A DNA stretch of 64,000 bases, from positions 160,461,697-160,525,696 of the forward strand of contig NC_073627.1 of assembly GCF_029407905.1 (NCBI RefSeq). Direction: 5' to 3'. The notes beneath the pieces are model-generated. The model saw nothing but the letters and a program-made list of their open reading frames with translations, had not been told where the DNA came from and searched no databases. This document shows positions 21,991-32,970 of this stretch, piece after piece; position 1 is the first letter of the stretch, and the number at the start of each line of letters is the position of its first letter. This DNA is from Bubalus kerabau (Eukaryota > Chordata > Mammalia > Artiodactyla > Bovidae). A program made the position numbers and the translations under genes.

Positions 21991-23760
21991 GACAAGATGG
22001 TGGAGTAGGTGGACATGGAGTATAACTCTCTCCACGGATACATCAGGAATACATCTTCAGACACAGAAATGAATGCAGAACACTAGCTGAGAGCAGACAG
22101 GAGAACTTGAGCAGAGGAGAAGAATATATAGAACCACACAAAACTCAGTAGGACAAATTAACCAGGGGGAAAAACAGCAGTATTAGTAGGACTGAACCTG
22201 CCCTCGGTGGGTGGGGGAACTGAAGCAGGAGTCCAATTCCCACATCAGGCCAACTGTCTGAGTCAGAGGAGAAACATTTAAGACAGAGTGAAACAGCTAT
22301 CTGTGGCAGCCTAAATGGAATGAGAATCAGACAGTCCTTGTTGCAGTCATACATACCCCAGACAGGGATGCAAGTCTCCTGGAAGGTACAGAGACTGGAA
22401 GCTGAAGTTTAAGGATTGTGGAGCATTCCCAGGGTGAGGGCTGCTGTTGACTGCGAAGAGACAGATCAAGGGGAGGTGAGGGAGGAGGCTGTGGCAGTAA
22501 ATGCCTGTGGAGGAAAGCCAGGCAGCCATGGAAGCAAGGTGATACTGCTGAGTCACCCATAGTGGGTGGAGCCATCACCATAGCCTCTCTGGCCCCACAC
22601 GCCTGCATTGGCAGCTGAACAGTAGAGAGGCTGGCCCATCAAACACCTGACACACTGAACTACAGAGCAGGACCTCACCCAGGGTGCTTCTTTAAGTGAC
22701 TGATGTGCTGATCTATACTATAAGACCACAGCCAGGGGGGCCCCTATATGTGCCTGACATGCTGAGCAACAGAGAAGGACCCCAGGCAAGGGCACCCTCT
22801 AAGTGCCTGAACAGGTGGACCTATGGAGAAAGACTGGCCAGAGGCCGTCTGTTCGCCAGGCTTGAGGCTCGAAGAGGCTCAAAAAAAGACTCTAATAGGG
22901 CCATAACTCCTGCGGCAGTCCATTTCCCTGCAAACTTGGCACCTTCAGCGTCCCTGCAAGCCAAGCAACTGCACCACCTTCACACTCAAATCTCACTGGG
23001 GCAAAGCTGCCACAGGCAAGAAATGTCTTTTGTCTATGCACACAGGGTTGCTTTGGTCATGTCTGACTCTTTGTGCCCCTTTAGACTGTGGCCTGCCAGG
23101 CTTCTCTGTCAGAGAGAGGGGTTCTCTAGGCAAGAATACTGGAGCTTATTGACCAATACTGGTTACCATACCCTTCTAGAGCACTATATTTCCTGCTGCC
23201 CTAGCCACCAACCCTCCCTGAGTACCTGGTACTTCCAGAACCACTGCTGACCCAAGCAGCTGCACCACCTCCACACCTGGCCCTCACAGGGTCAAACCCA
23301 AGTCCTCCAGGGCAGCCTCAGGAGTAAACCACCGTGGATGACCCAAGTGAAGAGGTGGAAATAAAACCACAATTGAAACCCAGGGGCAGTGTGGCTAAGG
23401 AAGAAGACCCAAAACCTCCCACCAGCTGTACAAGCTGCAGATTAAATCCACATGATCAGCTAGGCAGACTCTGTGTCTATGGAACATACAAAAGGTCATT
23501 AAGAGCTCCCACAAAAGAAAACACACTAGTTCTGATAGCTCTGGACACTGGAGGCAAGAATACATAGGAATAGGACCAGATTAGAATCTGAGCTTCCCCC
23601 ACAGCAGGTCCAGAGATCAGTACAGTGTTGGAGGGCATCCTAGGGAGATGAGGTGGACTGTGATTCTCAGTGAGGGAAAGGACTCTGACAGCAGTGACTC
23701 AAGAAAACCATTTATTATTCTTATGTTTTCACTTGTTCTATAGATTTTTTGGATTTTTTT
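21991..23760 (+). promoter_or_regulatory. L1 5' UTR (internal promoter region)
   Basis: GC-richer than its surroundings, non-coding, and at the 5' end of the L1 where the internal promoter should lie. Open frames 22696-23250 and 23334-23567 are chance frames. Around 23045-23150 the text (ggtcatgtctgactctttgt, 'cctgccaggcttctctgtca', 'caagaatactggagctt') resembles an antisense Bov-A body. That may be an old insertion or part of this L1 family's UTR. Confidence 0.65.
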
Positions 23761-23860
23761 TTCTCTTTTTTCCTCCCCTCCCTCCCCCTTTTGTAGTTGT
23801 CGATTTTATTGGCACCATGAAATCTATTTAAACTTTTGAGCTTTTTTTCTTTTTATCAGT

Positions 23861-25152
23861 CACATTTTTTTATTGTTGTTATAAATCTCTACCTCTACAT
23901 TAGGCTTTTGCAGTTCTATAGAGCTTTCCTTTTTTCCTCTCTCTCTTTTTTATAATTTCATTTAAAATTTTTTTAAACCTATTATTTTTTCTCTACATTT
24001 ATTTCTTTGTTTTCCTTTCCTACTGTTCTTTTCCCCTGGCAGTTAATCTTTAATGTATATAAATCTTCTTCATCTACCTGTATTTAACTTTGCATATCTA
24101 TTCCTTCATTCTTTCCTTTCCTCTCAACATTTTGTTAGTTTTATTTTCATTGCTTTATTCCCCAATTGGCCCTTGCTTTAGTTTTGTTTTCCAGTTTGTG
24201 ATTTAGATAATTTTGTTCTGGTAGATATAATTTTTGGTTTCCTTTGTTCACCAGGTCACTCTATTGTACTTTATTTTTGTTGGACTGTATTGATTTTGCT
24301 TATGGGTGTATATGTATATGTGTATATTCAGTTACACTTTTTATTGTTGCTATAAACCTCTGCCTCTACATTGGGCTTTTGCAGCTCTGTGGAGTTTTCC
24401 TTTTTTTTTTTTTTCTTTTTCTGTTTTTCTGTCTTTTTTTCTCTTTCTTTTTTTTTTATTTTTTTTTTATTTTTTCTTCTTTTAAGAACTTTATTTTATT
24501 TTATTTTTAAACTTTACATAATTGTATTAGTTTTGCCAAATATCAAAATGAATCCACCACAGGTATACATTTGTTCCCCACCCTGAACCCTCCTCCCTCC
24601 TCCCTCCCCATACCATCCCAGTGGGTCGTCACAATGCACCAGCCCCAAGCATCCAGTATCGTGCATTGAACCTGGACTGGCAACTCGTTTCATACATGAT
24701 ATTTTACATGTTTCAATGCCATTCTCCCAAATCTTCCCACCCTCTCCCTCTCCCACAGAGTCCATAAATTTTCATTTTAATTTTTTAAGCCTATTATATT
24801 TTTCCACACTTATTCCTTTGTTTACTTCTCCTATTGTTCTTGTCCCTTGCAGTTTATCTGTAATGTATATGAATCTTCTTCATCTACCTCTATTTAATTT
24901 TACATACCTATTCTTCTTTTCTTTCTTTCCTTTCCTCTCAACTTATTTGTTAGTCTTTTTTCATTGCTTTATTCTCCACTTGGCATCTTGCTTTAGTTTT
25001 GTTTTCTAGTTTGTGCCTTAGTTAGTTTTGCTCTTAAATGGTAAACATAATTTTTTATTTCCTTTGTTCAACAGGTCAGTCTCTTATACTGTATTTTTGT
25101 TGGAATGTTTTGACTTTGCTATGGGTGTATATGTATATGTGTATATTCCATT
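23861..25152 (+). repeat. Tandem duplication (about 473 bp) inside the L1
   Basis: Unit A, 23861-24332, runs from 'cacattttttttattgttg'-type sequence and 'ctctacattaggcttttgca' to 'gtatatgtgtatattcagt'. Unit B, 24333-25152, repeats the same order ('ctctacattgggcttttgca', 'tatgaatcttcttcatctac', 'tgggtgtatatgtatatgtg'). A short antisense L1 tail splits unit B at 24491-24765. The units are T-rich and non-coding. Their divergence is modest, so the duplication is younger than many changes in the element. Confidence 0.8.
24491..24765 (-). mobile_element. Young L1 3' end, antisense, inside the L1
   Basis: It reads 'actttacataattgtattag', 'ttttgccaaatatcaaaatg', 'cacaggtatacatttgttcc', 'ctccctcctccctccccata' and ends 'cccacagagtccat'. 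This is the 3' UTR of the youngest bovine L1 type, also seen at 28070-28205 and 63187-63420. It is 5'-truncated to 275 bp and non-coding. Confidence 0.85.
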
Positions 25153-25280
25153 ATTTTAATCATTATTTGCCTTATTCTGTAAGTGGCATTTGTCTGGGGT
25201 TCACCTTTGGTTTCTTGCTTTTGAATATTTGCTTTAACCTCACTTAATACCATAACAAACCACTTCTGGAATCTTCATTC

Positions 25281-25760
25281 TTGTCCAGAGATCAAGCTCT
25301 GAGGCTTTGGAGTGGGAGTACTGACTCCAAGACCCTAGACTACCAGAGAACAAATCTTAGGGAAGAGATTATAGTTGAAAATTTCCCCAATATGGAAAAA
25401 GAAATAGTCAATCAAGTCCAAGAGGCACGAAGAGTCCCATACAGGATAAATCCAAGGAGAAACACGCCAAGACACATACTAATCAAATTAACAAAGACTA
25501 AACACAAAGAAAGAATATTAAAAGCAGCATGGGAGAAGCAACAAGTAAATACAAGGGAAATCCGATATCCTTAACAGCTAATCTTTCAGCAGAAACTCTG
25601 CAGGCCAGAAGGAAATGGCAGGATATATTTAAAGGACTGAAAGAGAAAAATCTACAACCAAGATTACAGTAACTGGCAAGGAGCTCATTCAAAATTTATG
25701 CAGAAATAAAATGCTTTTCAGACAAGCAAAGGTTAAGAGAATTCAGTACCACAAAACCAG
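25281..25760 (+). pseudogene. L1 ORF1p C-terminal remnant
   Basis: The frame 25281-25574 includes 'VENFPNMEKEIVNQVQEARR' and 'NPRRNTPRHILIKLTK', which fit the RNA-binding (RRM) and C-terminal domains of ORF1p, the RNA chaperone that coats L1 RNA. The reading continues past a TAA at 25572 with 'QQKLCRPEGNGRI'-type decay and homology to about 25760. The N-terminal coiled coil that makes ORF1p a trimer is absent. UTR-type sequence abuts the RRM near 25355-25380. Translation as a real protein is not plausible. Confidence 0.7.
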
Positions 25761-25851
25761 CTTTACAACAAATGTTAAAGGGACTTATATAGTTAAGTAA
25801 TACAAGAGAAGGAAACAGATCTACAAAATCAACCGCAAACAATTAAGAAAA

Positions 25852-26560
25852 TGGTAATAGGAACATGTATATCAATAATTACTTTAAATGGAAATGGATT
25901 AAATGCTCCAAACAAAAGACAAAGACTGGCTGAATGGATACTAAAACAAGACCCATATATATGCTGTCTACAAGAAACCCACTTCAGACCTCAAGACACA
26001 TAGAGACTGAAAGTGAAAGGATGGAAAAATATATTCCATGCAAATGGGAAACAAAAGAAAGCTGGAGTAGCAATCCTCATATCAGATAAAATAGACCTTA
26101 AAATAAAGAAGTTACAAGATAAGTAAGGGCACTATATAATGATCAAGGGATCAATCCAAGAGGAAGACATAACAATTGTAAATATCTACACACCAAACAT
26201 AAGAGCTCCTCAATACATAAGACAATCACTAACAGACTTAAAAGGAGAAATTGACAGTAACACAATAAAAGTAGGAGATTTTAATACCCCACTCACACCA
26301 ATGGACAGATTATCAAAACAGAAAATTAATAAGGAAATGCAAGTCTTAAATGATATGTTGTATGAAATGGATCTCATTGATATCTTCAGGACATTCCATC
26401 CAAATGCAGAAGAAAACACCTTCTTATCGAGTGCATATGGAACATTCTCAAGGATAGACCACACCTTGGGTCACAAATAAAATCTCAGTGAATTTAAGAA
26501 AACTGAAATTGTATCAGGCATCTTCTCTGACCACAACACTATGAGACTATATATCAACTA
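25852..26560 (+). pseudogene. L1 ORF2 endonuclease remnant
   Basis: ORF2 begins about 25852 (MVIGTCISIITLNGNGLN). Endonuclease motifs in order are CCLQETHFRPQDT (catalytic Glu), then a TAG at about 26005, VNIYTPN, VGDFNTPL (26272-26295), SRIDHTLGH (26448-26475) and, after a stop at 26480, FSDHNTMRL (near 26527). The open stretch 26139-26480 is 113 codons. The enzyme would nick TT/AAAA-type targets. The stops make it non-functional. Confidence 0.82.
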
Positions 26561-26737
26561 CAAGAAAAAAAACTGTAAGAAACACAAACACATGAAGATT
26601 AAACAACACGTTTCTAAACAACCAACAGGTTACTGAAGCAATCAAAAGGGAAATAAAAAAAAAAATTCTAGAAACAAATGACAGTGAAAACACAACACAA
26701 AACCTATGGGATGCAGCAAAAGCAGCTCTAAGAAGGA

Positions 26738-26893
26738 AGTTTGCTGCTGCTGCTAAGTCGCTTCAGTCGTGTCCGATCTGTGTGACCCCATAGACGGCAG
26801 CCCATCAGGTTCTCCCGTCCTTGGGATTCTCCAAGCAAGAGTACTGGAGTGGGTTGCCATTTTCTTCTCCAATGCATGAAAGTTAAAAGTGAA
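26738..26893 (-). mobile_element. BOV-A2 SINE, partial, in L1 ORF2
   Basis: Antisense Bov-A monomer and linker, from 'gctgctgctgctaagtcgct' to 'gttaaaagtgaaa'. Near-identical gaagttt words flank it. L1 ORF2 continues on both sides. Confidence 0.87.
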
Positions 26894-26989
26894 ATGAAGT
26901 TTATAGCTATACAATTCTACCTCAAGAAACAAGAAAAATATTGAATAGACAACCTAACTTTACACCTAAAACAACTGGATAAAGAACAG

Positions 26990-27016
26990 CAATAACAACA
27001 ACAACAACAACAACAA
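26990..27016. repeat. (AAC)n microsatellite
   Basis: About eight AAC units lie within the L1 ORF2 relic. Confidence 0.85.
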
Positions 27017-27468
27017 AATAGTAGAAGGAAAGAAATCATAAAGATCTGAGCAGAAATTGATGAAAAAGAAAGGAAATAAACAATACTAAAAAATAATAAA
27101 ACTAAAAGCTGTTTCTTTGAGAAGATAAACAGAACTGACAACACTTGAGCCAGACTAATCAAGAAAAAAGAGAGAAGAATCAAATCAACAAAATTAGAAA
27201 TGAAAAAGGAGAGGTTATAACAGGCAATGCAGAAATACAAAGGATTACAATAGACTGTTATGAACAATTGTATGCCAATATAATGGATAACCTGGAAGAA
27301 ATGGACAGAGTCTTAGAAAAGTTTAATCTTCCAAAACTGAACCAGGAGAAATAGAAATTATGAACAACCCAATTATAAGCATTGAAATTGAAGCTGTGAT
27401 CAAAAATCTCCCTAAAAAACAAAAGCCCAGGACCAGATGGCTTCACAAGAGAATTCTATCCAACATTT

Positions 27469-27738
27469 GCTGCTGCTAAGTCACTTCAGTTGTGTCCGAC
27501 TCTGTGCGGCCCCATAGACGGCAGCCCACCAGGCCCCCACATCCCTGGGATTCTCCAGGCAAGAACACTGGAGTGGGTTGCCATTTCCTTCTCCAATGCA
27601 TGAAAGTGAAAAGTGAAAGTAAAGTTGCTCAGTCGTGTCCGACCCTCAGTGACCCCATGGGCCACAGACTTCCAGGCTCCTCATTCCATGGGATTTTCCA
27701 GGCAAGAGTACTGGAGTGGGGTGCCATTGCCTTTTCCA
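27469..27738 (-). mobile_element. BOV-A2 SINE with 11-bp target duplication
   Basis: A full antisense dimer from gctgctaagtcacttcagtt to 'attgccttttcca'. The 11-mer atccaacattt is identical at 27458-27468 and 27739-27749. It interrupts the L1 ORF2 phrase before the RT domain. This is the cleanest SINE insertion in the window. Confidence 0.95.
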
Positions 27739-27749
27739 ATCCAACATTT

Positions 27750-28436
27750 AGAGAAGAGCTAATGATTATCCTAAAACTCAAAAAATTGCAGAGGAAGGAG
27801 CACTTCCAAACTCATTCTACAAGGCCACCATCACCCTGATACCAAAATCAGAGAAGACAGCACAAAGAATGAAAACTATAGGCCAATATCACTAAAGAAC
27901 ATAGATGCAAAAATCCTCAACAAAATTTTAGCAAACAGAATTCAGCAACACATCAAAAAGCTCATACACCATGATCAATTTGGGTTTATTCCAGGGATGC
28001 AAGGATTCTTGAATATATGCAAGTCAATCGGTGTAATACACCATACTAAAAAATTGAAAGATAAAAACCCAGAGGGCTGGTATGGGGAGGGAGGAGGGAG
28101 GAGGGTTCAGGATGGGGAACACATGTATACCTGTGGCGGATTCATTTTGATATTTGGCAAAACTAATACAATTATGTAAAGTTTAAAAATAAAATAAAAT
28201 TAAAAAAAAACATATGATCGTCTCAATAGATACAGAAAAACCCTTTGACAAAATTTGGCACCCATTTATGATTAAAACTCTTCAACAAATGGGCATAGAA
28301 GGAACTTACCTCAATATAGTAAAGACCATATATGATTAGCCTATAGCACATTATTCTCAATGGTGAAAAACTGAAAGCATTTTCCCTAAGATCAGGGACA
28401 AGACAAGGATATCCACATTCACTACTATTATTCAAC
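27750..28436 (+). pseudogene. L1 ORF2 RT N-terminal half, fragments
   Basis: The L1 RT text can be followed through 'FGFIPGMQGFLNICKSIGV', then (after the short L1 insertion) 'SIDTEKPFDKIWHPFM' (motif A, Asp kept) and RSGTRQGYPHSLLLFN (motif B). The BovB insertion at 28437 falls just after motif B. Frameshifts and a TAG near 28338 are present. Confidence 0.78.
28070..28205 (+). mobile_element. Young L1 3' end, short insertion in L1 RT
   Basis: A 136-bp 3' end ('cagagggctggtatggggag', 'gaacacatgtatacctgtgg', 'caattatgtaaagtttaaaa') with an A-rich tail. The word aaaaac lies at both edges, and the host L1 phrase closes across it. Confidence 0.85.
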
Positions 28437-30035
28437 ACAGAAGAACTGTACAAAAAAGATCTTCATGACCCAGATAATCACGATAGTGTGATCACTGACC
28501 TAGAGCCAGACATCCTTGAATGTGAAGTCAAGTGGGCCTTAGAAAGCATCACTATGAACAAAGCTAGTGGAGGTGATAGAATTCCAGTTGAGCTATTCCA
28601 AACCCTGAAAGATGATGCTGTGAAAGTGCTGCACTCAATATGCCAGCAAATTTGGAAAACTCAGCAGTGGCCACAGGACTGGAAAAGGTCAGTTTTCATT
28701 CCAATCCCAAAGAAAGGCAATGTCAAAGAATGCTCAATCTACTGCACAATTGCACTCATCTCACATGCCAGTAAAGTAATGCTCAAAATTCTCCAAGCCA
28801 GGCTTCAGCAATATGTGAATCGTGAAATTCCTGATGTTCAAGCTGGTTTTAGAAAAGGCAGAGGAACCAGAGATCAAATTGCCAACATCTGCTGGATCAT
28901 GGAAAAAGCAAGAGAGTTCCAGAAAAGCATCTATTTCTGCTTTATTGACTATGCCAAAGCCTTTGACTGTGTGGATCACAATCAACTGTGGAAAATTCTG
29001 AAAGAGATGGGAATACCAGACCACCTGATCTACCTCTTGAGAAATTTGTATGCAGGTCAGGAGGCAACAGTTAGAACTGGACATGGAACAACAGACTGGG
29101 TCCAAATAGGAAAAGGAGTACATCAAGGCTGTATATTGTCACCCTGCATATTTAACTTATATGCAGAGTACATCATGAGAAACACTGGACTGGAAGAAAC
29201 ACAAGCTGGAATCAAGATTGCCGGGAGAAATATCAATAACCTCAGATATGCAGATGACACCATCCTTATGGCAGAAAGTGAGGTGGAACTAAAACGCCTC
29301 TTGATGAAAGTGAAAGTGGAGAGTGAAAAAGTTGGCTTAAAGCTCAACATTCAGAAAATGAAGATCATGGCATCTGGTCCCATCACTTCATGGAAAATAG
29401 ATGGGAAACAGTGGAAACAGTGTCAGACTTTATTTTTCTGGGCTCCAAAATCACTGCAGATGTTGACTGCAGCCATGAAATTAAAAGATGCTTACTCCTT
29501 GGAAGGAAAGTTATGACCAACCTAGATAGCATATTCAAAAGCAGAGACATTACTTTGCCAACAAAGGTTCGTCTAGTCAAGGCTATGGTTTTTCCTGTGG
29601 TCATGTATGGATGTGAGAGTTGGACTGTGAAAAAGGCTGAGCACCGAAGAATTGATACTTTTGAACTGTGGTGTTAGAGAAGACTCTTGAGTGTCCCTTG
29701 GACTGCAAGGAGATCCAACCAGTCCATTCTGAAGGAGATCAGCCCTGGGATTTCTTTGGAAGGAATGATGCTAAAGCTGAAACTCCAGTACTTTGGCCAC
29801 CTCATGTGAAGAGTTGACTCATTGGAAAAGACTCTGATGCTGGGAGACATTGGAGGCAAGAGGAGAAGGGGACGACAGAGGATAAGATGGTTGGATGGCA
29901 TCACTGACTTGATGGACATGAGTCTGAGTGAACTCCGGGGGTTGGTGATGGACAGGGAGGCCTGGCGTGCTGCGATTCATAGCGTCGGAAAGAGTCGATC
30001 ATGAATGAGCAACTGTTCTGATCTGATCTGATCTG
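28437..30035 (+). mobile_element. BovB LINE, 5'-truncated, intact RT core (copy 10)
   Basis: About 1.6 kb from 'acagaagaactgtacaaaaa' to a tail of ctgat units (30016-30035). Approximate target words ttattcaaca and tgattcaaca flank it, and L1 RT sequence resumes right after. It shares diagnostic sites with copy 11 (gatgttgactgcagcc, the ISLEGMM thumb), so both belong to the same young-looking subfamily. Confidence 0.93.
28488..29516 (+). pseudogene. BovB copy 10 reverse transcriptase, longest open frame
   Basis: The 342-codon frame holds the complete RT palm. It begins with 'MITDLEPDILECEVKWALES' and continues through KASGGDRIPVELF, PIPKKGN, GFRKGRGTRDQIA, FCFIDYAKAFDCVDHN (motif A, Asp kept), VHQGCILSPCIFN (motif B) and NLRYADDTILM (motif C intact). 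A one-base loss at about 29403 shifts it out of frame before the thumb, which continues in another frame at 29390-29677 and then meets a TAG. It lacks the endonuclease and the element's 5' end, so it has no known promoter and is not expected to be active. Confidence 0.85.
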
Positions 30036-30605
30036 ATTCAACATAGTTCTAGAAGTTCTAGCTATAGCAATCGGACAAGAAAAAGAAATAAAAGGAATCC
30101 AGATTGGAAAAGAAGCAGTAAAGTTCTCACTGTTGCAGATGACATGATACTGTACAAAGAAAACCCTAAAGATAGTATCAGAAAATTACCAGAATTTGTC
30201 AGTGAATTTAGCAAAGTTGCAGGATACAAAATCAATACACAGAAATCACTTGCATTTCTATATAATAACAATGAAAAATCAGAAAGAGCAATTAAAGAAT
30301 CAATCCCATTCACCATTGCAACAAAAATAATTAAATATCTAGGAATAAACTTATCTAAGGTGACAAAAGAAATGTACACAAAAAATTACAAGACACTAAT
30401 GAAAGAAATCAAAGATGACATAAATAGATGGAGAGATATTCCATACTTCTGGGAAGGAAGAATCAATATTGTGAAAATGACTATACCCTCAAATACAATC
30501 TACAGATTCAAGGTGATCCCTATTAAATCACCAATGGCATTTTTCACAAAACTAGAACAAAAAAAACTTCACAATTCATATGGAAACACAAAAGACCCTG
30601 AATAG
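30036..30605 (+). pseudogene. L1 ORF2 RT C-terminal half
   Basis: Text resumes with a phrase like 'AIRQEKEIKGIQIGKEAVKF'. The FADD region at about 30131-30145 has lost one T (actgttgcagatgacatg), giving a frameshift at the catalytic site. The frame 30144-30605 (153 codons) then reads 'ILYKENPKDSIRKLPEFV', 'IKYLGINLSKVTKEMY' and 'INRWRDIPYFWEGRINIV', standard L1 thumb sequence. Confidence 0.85.
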
Positions 30606-30660
30606 CCCAAGCAGGCTTGAGAAAGAAGAATGGAGCTAGAGGAAGCAACCTTCCTGATTT

Positions 30661-31926
30661 CAGTTCAGTCGCTCAGTCCTGTCCAACTCTTTGCGACCCC
30701 ATGAACCACAGCACACCAGGCCTCCCTGTCCATCACCAACTTCCAGGGTTCACTCAGACTCACATCCATCGAGTCGGTGATGCCATCCAGCCATCTCATC
30801 CTCTGTCATACCCTTCTCCTCCTGCCCCCAATCCCTCCCACCATCAGAGTCTTTTCCAATGAGTCAACTCCTCGCATGAGGTGGCCAAAGTACTGGAGTT
30901 TCAGCTTTAGCATCATTCCTTCCAAAGAAATCCCAGGGCTGATCTCCTTCAGAATGGACTGGTTGGATCTCCTTGCAGTCCAAGGGACTTGCAAGAATCT
31001 TCTCCAACACCACAGTTCAAAAGCATCAATTCTTTGGTGCTCAGCTTTCTTCACAGTCCAACTCTCACATCCATACATGACCACTGGAAAAATCATAGCC
31101 TTGACTAGATGGACCTTTGTTGGCAAAGTAATGTCTCTGCTTTTGAATATGCTATCTCGGTTGGTCATAACTTTCCTTCCAAGGAGTAAGCGTCTTTTAA
31201 TTTCATGGCTGCAGTCAACATCTGCAGTGATTTTGGAGCCCAAAAAATAAAGTCTGACACTGTTTTCACTGTTTCCCCATCCATTTCCCATGAAGTGATG
31301 GGACCAGATGTCATGATCTTCGTTTTCTGAATGTTGAGCTTTAAGCCAACTTTTTCACTCTCCTCTTTTACTTTCATCAAGAGGCTTTTTAGTTCCTCTT
31401 CACTTTCTGCCATAAGGGTGGTGTCATCTGCATATCTGAGGTTATTGATATTTCTCCCAGCAATCTTGATTCCAGCTTGTGTTTCTTCCAGTCCAGCGTT
31501 TCTCATGATGTACTCTGCATAGAAGTTAAATAAGCAGGGTGACAATATACAGCCTTGACGTACTCCTTTTCCTATTTGGAACCAGTCTGTTGTTCCATGT
31601 CCAGTTCTAACTGTTGCCTCCTGACCTGCATATAGGTTTCTCAAGAGGCAGGTCAGGTGGTCTGGTATTCCCATCTCTTTCAGAATTTTCCACAGTTGAT
31701 TGTGATCCACACAGTCAAAGGCTTTGGCATAGTCAAAAAAGCAGAAATAGATGTTTTTCTGGAACTCTCTTGCTTTTTTGATGATCCAGCAGATGTTGGC
31801 AATTTGATCTCTGGTTCCTCTGCCCTTTCTAAAACCAGCTTGAACATCAGGAAGTTCACAGTTCACATATTGCTGAAGCCTGGCTTGAAGAATTTTGAGC
31901 ATTATTTTACTAGCGTGTGAGATGAG
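30661..31926 (-). mobile_element. BovB LINE, 5'-truncated (copy 11)
   Basis: Antisense BovB inserted in L1 ORF2, from the tail (cagttcagtcgctcagtcct) to the RT finger region ('ctagcgtgtgagatgagt'). Length about 1.27 kb. It is close to copy 10 and lies in the opposite direction 625 bp away. Confidence 0.92.
31165..31902 (-). pseudogene. BovB copy 11 reverse transcriptase remnant
   Basis: A 245-codon frame with the RT palm: GFRKGRGTRDQIA, CFFDYAKAFDCVDHN (Asp kept), GVRQGCILSPCLFN and NLRYADDTTLM. The 5' truncation removes the first fingers and the endonuclease. A one-base loss near 31243 shifts the thumb into another frame (30806-31291), which continues to the C-terminal basic segment. Confidence 0.85.
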
Positions 31927-32970
31927 TACTGTATTAAAAACCTACAGTCATCGACAGAGTATGGTACTGGCACAAAAACATAATTATAGACCAATGGAAC
32001 AAGATAAAAAGCCCAGAAATAAAGCCATGCATCTATGGATACCTTATTTTGGACAAAGGAGGCAAGACTATACAATGTTGCAAAGACAGCCTCTTCAGTA
32101 AGTGGTGCTGGGAAAATTGGACAGCTGCATGTAAAATAATGTAATTAGAACACTTCCTAACACCATACACAAAGATAAACTCAAAATGAATTAAAAATCT
32201 AAAAGTAATACAGAAATTATAAAACTCTTAGAATAAATATAGGTAGAACACTGAATAACATAAATCACAGCAAGATCCTCTATGACCCACCTCCTAGAGC
32301 AATGGAAAGAAAAACAAAAGTGAACAAGTGAACCTGATAAAACTTAAAAGCTTTTGCACAGCAAAGGAAACTATAAGCAAGGTGAAAAGACAACCCTGAG
32401 AATGGGAGAAAATAATAGCAAATGAAAGAACTGACAAAGGATTAATTTCCAAAATATACAAGCAGCTTATACAACTCAAAACCAGAAAAACAAACAACCC
32501 AATCACAAAGTGGAGAAACGATCTATACAGACATTTCTCCAAAGAAGAAATACAGATGGCTAACAAACACATGAAAAGATGCTCAACATAGGTCATTTTT
32601 AGAGACATGCAAATCAAGACTACAATTAGTTATCACCTCACATCGATCAGAATGTCCCTCATCAAAAAGTCTACAAACAATAAATGCTGGAGAGGGTGTG
32701 GAGAAAAGGGAACACTCTTGCACTGTTGGTGGGAATGTAAATTGATACAGCCACTATGGGAGATGGTATGGAGATTCCTTAAAAAGCTAGGAATAAAACA
32801 ACCGTATGACCCAGAAATCTCACTACTAGGTATATACCCTGAGGAAACCAAAATTGAAAAAGCCACATGTATCCCATTGTTCATTGCAGCACTATTTACA
32901 ATGGCTAAAACATAGAAGCAACCTAGATGTCCATTGGCAGGTGAATGGATAAAGAAGTTGTGGTACATAG
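31927..32970 (+). pseudogene. L1 ORF2 C-terminal region
   Basis: After copy 11, L1 continues with the post-RT domain. The frame 32607-32915 includes 'KCWRGCGEKGTLLHCWWECK', the cysteine-rich motif near the ORF2p C-terminus, and 'EISLLGIYPEETKIEK'. A stop comes soon after 'ALFTMAKT'. Earlier parts (31930-32600) are broken by stops but still readable. Confidence 0.83.

Noticed and set aside
22696..23250. 184-codon frame, possibly a novel protein
   Set aside because: It lies wholly in the non-coding L1 5' UTR, which is GC-richer and so has fewer stops. It crosses a Bov-A-like segment.
24244..25247. Phe/Leu-rich frames as membrane proteins
   Set aside because: They are translations of T-rich L1 leader and antisense L1 tail, so the hydrophobicity is a by-product of T-rich codons.
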